A stretch of DNA of 64,000 bases. Source: Croceivirga sp. Its GTDB lineage: Bacteria; Bacteroidota; Bacteroidia; Flavobacteriales; Flavobacteriaceae. Location: NCBI GenBank assembly GCA_028284285.1, contig JANQSA010000025.1, forward strand, positions 1-64,000, written 5' to 3'. The stretch's first letter is position 1, and the number at the start of each line of letters is the position of its first letter. The translations under genes and the position numbers were made by a program. Of this stretch, positions 59,365 to 64,000 are shown piece after piece. The notes under the pieces are model-generated. The model ran no database searches and had not been told where the DNA came from. It saw only the letters and a program-made list of their open reading frames with translations.

Positions 59365-60792
59365 TTAAGCGGATATGGCCTTCCTTGCTTCAAGAACAGC
59401 TCGTATTTCATTAGCGCGGTCTTCCGTAACATCGTAATTTTTCATAATTAACATAGCAAAAAGGGTCCCTACCATTGGAAAAAAGCAAAAGAATGCGTGG
59501 AGTCCATCAACTGCTCCCTGCTGTTCAGTTGTTACCAAATCAGGGTTGAAACCAACAATTCCGATAATTACCCCGCTAAGGGCTCCGGCTATGGCAAAGC
59601 CTACTTTAACCATCCACCAATATATTGCTCCAAAAATACCTTCCCTTCGTTTATCTGAATTCAATTCATCAATATCTATCACATCTGCCGTCATGGACAT
59701 CATTATGGTAAACAAACTCCCAATCCCAAAAGAGAAAAAGGGCAAAGCAATTATATACAGCCAGGGTTTTCCGGGTATAAAGAGAAAATACATCATGATG
59801 TAGCCAACAATAGAGATGGCCTGAGCCCACATAAATGCCCTCTTTTTCCCCATTTTTTTTGACATCCAGGTAACTGCCGGAATTACAATAAAAGTCGTTC
59901 CCAGGGCCCCAATACAACCGAATAAGGCTACCCAAATACCTGTGGCAGCTGCATCTCCGTTAAATAATCTATACACTATTACAAAATAGGTTAGCGCCGC
60001 AACCGTATTAAAGGCATTAAAGATCAAAAATGTGGCACCGCATATCCTTCTAAACTCCGCTAATTTAAAAGCGGCTTTAAAGCTATCTATTATTTTCTTT
60101 AAACTGCCTCCGATATTAGCGGCATTCAGGGGCTCATAATTTTCCTCGAGGGTCGATTTACTTTTAATAAATATGGCGGGTACCATAGCAGCAATTGCAC
60201 AAGGTATGGCTACCCAAACTGCTAGTTCACGAACTGCGACATCCTGGGAAGGAAACCATTCAGGATCATCCATAATTACCCAAAACCAAGGCGCGATGAC
60301 CCAGGCCCACTGTCCTATCCATTGTGCAACGGCCATGATATTGGTACGCTCGTGAAAATCATCACTCATTTCGTAGCCCATGGCTACATAGGGTACACTA
60401 AAAAAGGTAAGCCCCAAATAAAATACAATAGACCAGAGAAAGAAATACCAGAAATTATACTGTAATGAATTATCCGTGTATAATTGCCACATAAACGTAA
60501 ACGCCACTCCCATTAAAAGGCCCCCAATCAAAACATACTGTTTACGCCTTCCCCATTTCGATTTCGTATTATCCGAAATAAAGCCCATAATAGGATCTGT
60601 AATAGAATCAAAAATCCTTGGGAAAAAATAGACAAGAGACCACAACCATCCATTAAATCCAAATGATTGTACAAGGACAACCATAAAAATTCCAAGAATG
60701 GCAGGGAACATTTGGTTGGCAAACATTCCCACTCCAAAAGCTACTTTTTGACCGAAGGGTACTTTTGTTGGATTACTTATTGCTTTACTCAT
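59365..60792 (-). CDS. MFS transporter of the GPH (glycoside-pentoside-hexuronide) type
   Basis: A 475-residue protein with about 12 membrane segments. The loop after helix 2, FDSITDPIMGFISDNTKSKWGRRKQY, has the D-x-x-x-D-P...G...D...SKWGRRK signature of the GPH cation symporter family. It is expected to bring glycosides, probably beta-gluco-oligosaccharides, through the inner membrane with a cation. It starts 2 bp after the GH30 gene's stop. No SusC/SusD pair is visible in the window, so outer-membrane uptake must be encoded elsewhere or beyond the right edge. Confidence 0.9.
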   Translation of the reverse strand: MSKAISNPTKVPFGQKVAFGVGMFANQMFPAILGIFMVVLVQSFGFNGWLWSLVYFFPRIFDSITDPIMGFISDNTKSKWGRRKQYVLIGGLLMGVAFTFMWQLYTDNSLQYNFWYFFLWSIVFYLGLTFFSVPYVAMGYEMSDDFHERTNIMAVAQWIGQWAWVIAPWFWVIMDDPEWFPSQDVAVRELAVWVAIPCAIAAMVPAIFIKSKSTLEENYEPLNAANIGGSLKKIIDSFKAAFKLAEFRRICGATFLIFNAFNTVAALTYFVIVYRLFNGDAAATGIWVALFGCIGALGTTFIVIPAVTWMSKKMGKKRAFMWAQAISIVGYIMMYFLFIPGKPWLYIIALPFFSFGIGSLFTIMMSMTADVIDIDELNSDKRREGIFGAIYWWMVKVGFAIAGALSGVIIGIVGFNPDLVTTEQQGAVDGLHAFFCFFPMVGTLFAMLIMKNYDVTEDRANEIRAVLEARKAISA

Positions 60793-60794
60793 AA

Positions 60795-62306
60795 TTAGTG
60801 GGTTTGATGGGGTTGGTTATTCACGATTATAGTTTGCAGAGCTTTTGCACTAATAGTAATTTCCTTTGAGGACCTGCCTAAGACCAATTCATAGTTCTTT
60901 GGTGCTTCATCCATGTTCAAAACTACGACTGCAAAGGATCCATTAGGATTTTGAGCGGCAGTAACCCATAATGCATCATCTGAATTTTCAAAACCTATTC
61001 TTGTGGCACCCGGCCTAATGAATTTGCTAAAATGAGCGAGCGTATAATACAAGGGCGTAAAATATACTTCGTCTTTTTCCGGGTCTACAATTACCGGGGC
61101 AACACACCAGTTTTTAAACCAGTTAGGACCACCCTGTTTGTCCAATACCATATTCCAGTCCACCCAACCGTCTACCCAGTTGTTCAAACATCCAATGATG
61201 TCCCTGGCATAACGGTATACCGGCACATATTTGGGATGGTATTTTTTATCTTCTTCAGGCGCCCAATCCCAACCCCAATCCGTAGCTTCTTTACTCCAAT
61301 ACCATTGGTCATCTTTCCATTTGGGTACTTCGGCATCCACGCAAGCTTCCGATTGTATCAGGTGTTTGTCCGGGGCCTTGGCATGGGCATATTGCAATGC
61401 TTCCGGAAAAACATCATAAGTACTGGCATACCAGTGAATTGCGGTCCCGGAGTAATACTTAGAGGTTTCTCCGTTTTTAAACATGGCATCCACCCATTCC
61501 TTCAAATGCTCCCTGTTCTGGTCATACCCCAATATTTTAATATGGTGCTTATCCTCAGCTTCCAGGATAGGACCCAGGTGGTTTTGAACAAATAGCGTCA
61601 TTTCTTCAGGGGAATAGTGCATACTTTCCCAGTTATTCCCGTTTCCAAGGGGTTCGTTTTCTACGGTGACGCCCCAAATGTCGATTCCCTCGGTTTTGTA
61701 GGCATCAATATATTTTGAAAAAAAGAGCGCCCAGGTATCATAGTATTTTGGCAACAATTTTCCCCCTACATAATCATTGTTATCTTTCATCCAGGGGGGT
61801 GCGGTCCAGGGAGAGGAAATTATTTTGAACCCCTCCTCAGAGACTGCCATGGCTTCTTTGATAAAAGGGATAATATCGTCCTTATCTTCTTCAATGGTAA
61901 AGTGTTGCAATTCCATATCACCTGGTTTAGGAGCATAGGAGTAATTGCTCAGGGAAAAATCGCAGGAATTGATATGGGTTCGGGTCAGGGAGTACTTGGC
62001 GCCATCCGGGCCGAAATACGCGTCGATGATTTTTTTTCGATTTTCCTCACCCAATTGGTTGAGTAAAAAAGCGGAAGCCTCGGTAAAGGAACCTCCAAAA
62101 CCGGTTATGGATTGAAATGTATTATCTGGGTACAACACAATAGTTGAAGGGTTTTCCCCCTTTGCAGATGCTTTTACAAGCTGTAATTTATTCCCTGCCG
62201 CCGAGGTTTCGTAGACTTCAACAGGCAATGCTTCCTCTTTCTTACATGAGACCAATACCATGACAAATAGCAGGGTAAAAACGATTATTAAACCTTTTGT
62301 TTTCAT
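60795..62306 (-). CDS. GH30 glycoside hydrolase, lipoprotein (probable beta-1,6-glucan debranching)
   Basis: A 503-residue protein with lipobox VSC (Cys21). It is a GH30 TIM barrel with a beta-sandwich: acid/base Glu218 in WGVTVENEP and nucleophile Glu320 in LIQSEACVD. The N-terminal QSITGFGGSFTEASAFLL is the family's opening motif and the C-terminal part forms the side beta-domain. GH30 enzymes close to this group act as beta-glucosylceramidase, beta-1,6-glucanase or exo-beta-1,6-glucosidase. In laminarin loci they remove beta-1,6 branches, which fits the two GH17 neighbours. Surface- or periplasm-anchored. Confidence 0.92.
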   Translation of the reverse strand: MKTKGLIIVFTLLFVMVLVSCKKEEALPVEVYETSAAGNKLQLVKASAKGENPSTIVLYPDNTFQSITGFGGSFTEASAFLLNQLGEENRKKIIDAYFGPDGAKYSLTRTHINSCDFSLSNYSYAPKPGDMELQHFTIEEDKDDIIPFIKEAMAVSEEGFKIISSPWTAPPWMKDNNDYVGGKLLPKYYDTWALFFSKYIDAYKTEGIDIWGVTVENEPLGNGNNWESMHYSPEEMTLFVQNHLGPILEAEDKHHIKILGYDQNREHLKEWVDAMFKNGETSKYYSGTAIHWYASTYDVFPEALQYAHAKAPDKHLIQSEACVDAEVPKWKDDQWYWSKEATDWGWDWAPEEDKKYHPKYVPVYRYARDIIGCLNNWVDGWVDWNMVLDKQGGPNWFKNWCVAPVIVDPEKDEVYFTPLYYTLAHFSKFIRPGATRIGFENSDDALWVTAAQNPNGSFAVVVLNMDEAPKNYELVLGRSSKEITISAKALQTIIVNNQPHQTH

Positions 62307-62311
62307 TCAAA

Positions 62312-63577
62312 TCAGTGATTCGCCACGGATTCTTCTTTAAACGGGGGTGTCAAAACCTCGGCCATCAAGTCTTCTTTCACACCATTATAGGTTTTGGTTA
62401 TTTCATTTCCCCCGCGGGTCAAACCTTTAAAAATACCTTGGTCCACCAAATCCCAAATGGGGTACTTAGCCTTTCCGTCTACCGTAAAAAGTCCAAAATG
62501 ATTTTCGGAGCCTCCCGGATTTTTTGCATCTTTCCACGGCTCGTCAAAGGCTTCAAAGTAAAAACAGGAAATACCGGCTGTATTCGTCCACTCCCGCATA
62601 GCGTGATAATACAGCCCTTCCTTAAATTCATCGGTTGCCTTGGAGCCTTTGCTCCCATAGTACCCATTGGAATAACTGGCCCAACCGGTCTCGCCAATAT
62701 GTATGGGTTTCTTTATACCCAGCCCCTTCATATAATCAACTACGCTGCCGTACTGGTCCTGGGCATAGGCTTTGGCTCTTAGCATAGCCGCTTCAATTTT
62801 CGCTATTTCAGGTAAGTTGGATTCTTCTTCAAGAACTCCCCAAAAATCCGGATTATAATGGGTGTCGTGCATGGGGTAGGTGTGCACCGAAAGAAAATCG
62901 ACCGCTTCAATGAGTCGATTTAAATCATCCACATGATATTCTGCATCCCCTCCTCCCCAGGAGGCAAAATTGTCGGAACTGGTGATCCACAGCTCTTTTG
63001 AGAGCTCACCGGATGCTTTTAAACCTTGCAAGTGATTAACCCATTTTAGGATTACGCCGGGTTGTACGTAATAACTTGTGGCCCATTTTACCATAGCTTC
63101 ATTACCTACTGCTATAATCTTTACTATGTCAGGATATTTTTTTGTCAATCGTACCGCCTCCTCAATTTCAATGGCATTGCGTTCGCTTTCCTGATTATGG
63201 TCCGGTTCTTCGCCGGTCCAGGCGTTTTTGCAATCAATCCAGGCACCTAACATCACGTACATTTCAAAACCGGGATCTTCTTTTTTCAACTCGCTAATCG
63301 CTTGAAGGACATTTCCCGCATGAGGTAAATGTACTTTATAGGTGCGAAGGACTTTCACCCCCATAGCGGCCAAAATCTTCATGTCTTCCTTCAGTTCCTC
63401 TAGTGTGGGTTCAATATCGTGATCCTTATGCCGATAACCCCCATAGGAAATAGCCTGGTAATCGGGATTTCCTAATAGTTCTAAAGCTGTTATTGCTGTT
63501 TGTTTATCCATATCATTACAACCTGAGAAGGTAACCAAAGAAATTAAGAATGTTATTGCTATAACTGATTTTTTCAT
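62312..63577 (-). CDS. GH17 family lipoprotein (beta-1,3-glucanase-like)
   Basis: A 421-residue protein with lipobox SGC (Cys20). The GH17 barrel has acid/base Glu160 in IIAVGNEAMVKWA and nucleophile Glu296 in HIGETGWASYS; YFEAFDEPWKD follows. It has longer loops than the other GH17 at 58432, including the insertion after the fourth strand (GNEPDHNQ-like EEPDHNQESERNA). Anchored outside the cytoplasm, it would cut beta-1,3-glucan into oligosaccharides. Spacings of 5-6 bp to both neighbours show a tight operon. Confidence 0.9.
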   Translation of the reverse strand: MKKSVIAITFLISLVTFSGCNDMDKQTAITALELLGNPDYQAISYGGYRHKDHDIEPTLEELKEDMKILAAMGVKVLRTYKVHLPHAGNVLQAISELKKEDPGFEMYVMLGAWIDCKNAWTGEEPDHNQESERNAIEIEEAVRLTKKYPDIVKIIAVGNEAMVKWATSYYVQPGVILKWVNHLQGLKASGELSKELWITSSDNFASWGGGDAEYHVDDLNRLIEAVDFLSVHTYPMHDTHYNPDFWGVLEEESNLPEIAKIEAAMLRAKAYAQDQYGSVVDYMKGLGIKKPIHIGETGWASYSNGYYGSKGSKATDEFKEGLYYHAMREWTNTAGISCFYFEAFDEPWKDAKNPGGSENHFGLFTVDGKAKYPIWDLVDQGIFKGLTRGGNEITKTYNGVKEDLMAEVLTPPFKEESVANH

Positions 63578-63583
63578 GGTAGA

Positions 63584-64000
63584 CTATTTAACAATGGAGA
63601 CGTTAAGCTGTACCAATTCCCCTTTTCTTTGAAATAGGCTTTCACTGAAATTTTTGCTTAGGGTGTTGCCTGTAATTATGGCCCTGGAGCCATCCTTGCG
63701 GAACACCTCAATCATGTTCTCATCGGCCAACTTGTACACTATTGGAACCTGGCAATAGGTAAAGCTCAGGGAGCCGGGTTCCAGAGACAGTTCTTTATGT
63801 ATTGCATCTACATCTACGTACCGGAAGACCTTTTTCTCGTTAAGAAATTCTTCCTCGCGGAGTAAACCCGGGATAAAACTGATCTGCCCATTGTTTACGC
63901 GGACTCCCAATTCACCAAATCTGCATAGGATATCTTCTTTTACCTGCCCGGTCATTCCAGGTTGTTGTGCCCCCTTTCCTGCCGGGGTATGGGAATACGG
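63584..64000 (-). CDS. C-terminal end of a large protein, possibly a GH149/GH94-like beta-glucan phosphorylase (partial)
   Basis: The frame is open to the right edge; 138 residues are visible. The stretch YSHTPAGKGAQQPGMTGQ, then VKEDILCRFGELGVRV..G.ISFIPGLL..EEFL reminds me of the C-terminal end of long phosphorylase-like or six-hairpin glycosidase proteins that are encoded beside GH17 and GH30 genes in beta-glucan loci. The visible part includes no catalytic residue, so this is a suggestion from memory of similar ends and from context. No start is visible; ATG 63955 is internal. It is 6 bp upstream of the GH17 lipoprotein gene, so first or early in this operon. Confidence 0.45.
   Translation of the reverse strand, partial: PYSHTPAGKGAQQPGMTGQVKEDILCRFGELGVRVNNGQISFIPGLLREEEFLNEKKVFRYVDVDAIHKELSLEPGSLSFTYCQVPIVYKLADENMIEVFRKDGSRAIITGNTLSKNFSESLFQRKGELVQLNVSIVK

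Noticed and set aside
61032..61595. 187-codon plus-strand frame
   Set aside because: Complete antisense shadow of the GH30 gene, whose catalytic motifs are unambiguous.
1..64000. CRISPR arrays
   Set aside because: I found no regularly spaced short repeats; the palindromes at 1.4-7.2 kb are too long, too variable and separated by genes.
1..64000. tRNA, rRNA or tmRNA genes
   Set aside because: No T-arm-like GGTTCRANNCC with matching acceptor arms was found, including beside the putative att repeats, where a tRNA end would be a usual integration site.

Overview
The window reads as the chromosome of a flavobacterium (Bacteroidota, family Flavobacteriaceae, probably marine). The evidence is a type IX secretion C-terminal domain, many short SPII lipoproteins, LytS/LytTR two-component systems, AraC regulators with an N-terminal membrane half, TAnnTTTG-type promoter boxes, absence of Shine-Dalgarno-led starts, and a beta-glucan (laminarin-type) degradation locus at the right edge. 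The genus cannot be fixed from sequence alone.

Left part (1-8 kb): a row of small AT-rich genes, all on the plus strand and mostly unrelated to each other. They are separated by at least seven related imperfect palindromes of about 80-210 bp whose outer ends read like TGTAAC/GTAC-AAC on the left and GTTAC/GTTGTAC on the right. This is the layout of an integron-like gene-cassette array (one or two ORFs per palindrome). The recognisable cargo is an isochorismatase-fold hydrolase, an FRG-domain protein, an HNH endonuclease and a TIGR02391 protein, with a DUF4143-type ATPase tail at the left edge. No integron integrase is visible.

8.2-14.1 kb: a small mobilizable element, or its remains. A tyrosine recombinase of the Bacteroidetes CTn/NBU type and a BfmA/BtgA-like mobilization gene lie between two diverged (about 88%) direct repeats exactly 5,762 bp apart. 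Both genes carry an in-frame nonsense codon close to the N-terminus. Between the second gene and the right repeat sit a 927-residue type IX-secreted surface protein with an internal DNA duplication and the tail of a lost Fn3-type protein.

14.1-20.3 kb: a TetR-controlled RND efflux operon (TolC, lipoprotein adaptor, RND permease) with three matching TGAACA-n-TGTTCA operators. 20.6-27.6 kb: secreted and outer-membrane proteins, a LytS/LytTR pair with an LA_2272-repeat surface protein, a DUF4386-like membrane protein and a membrane-anchored LytTR regulator. 27.7-32 kb: a CBM9/DUF5916 outer-membrane protein, a DUF4440 lipoprotein and a repeat lipoprotein. 32.2-44.8 kb: a block of exported hydrolases bracketed by two AraC regulators: penicillin acylase, three class C beta-lactamase-like serine hydrolases, an alpha/beta hydrolase with a Cys-rich metal-binding head, and an erythromycin-esterase-like protein.

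45-57.4 kb: minus-strand catabolic and redox genes: DUF1080 protein plus Gfo/Idh/MocA oxidoreductase, a molybdopterin hydroxylase operon (VOC protein, 2Fe-2S subunit, large subunit), SDR, aldo/keto reductase, and a second LytS/LytTR pair. 57.8-64 kb: a small secreted protein with a strong terminator, then a tight minus-strand operon running in from beyond the window: the C-terminus of a large protein (perhaps a glucan phosphorylase), a GH17 lipoprotein, a GH30 lipoprotein, a GPH-type MFS transporter and a GH17 enzyme without a signal peptide. Together these would cut a beta-1,3/1,6-glucan outside, import the fragments, and finish them in the cytoplasm.
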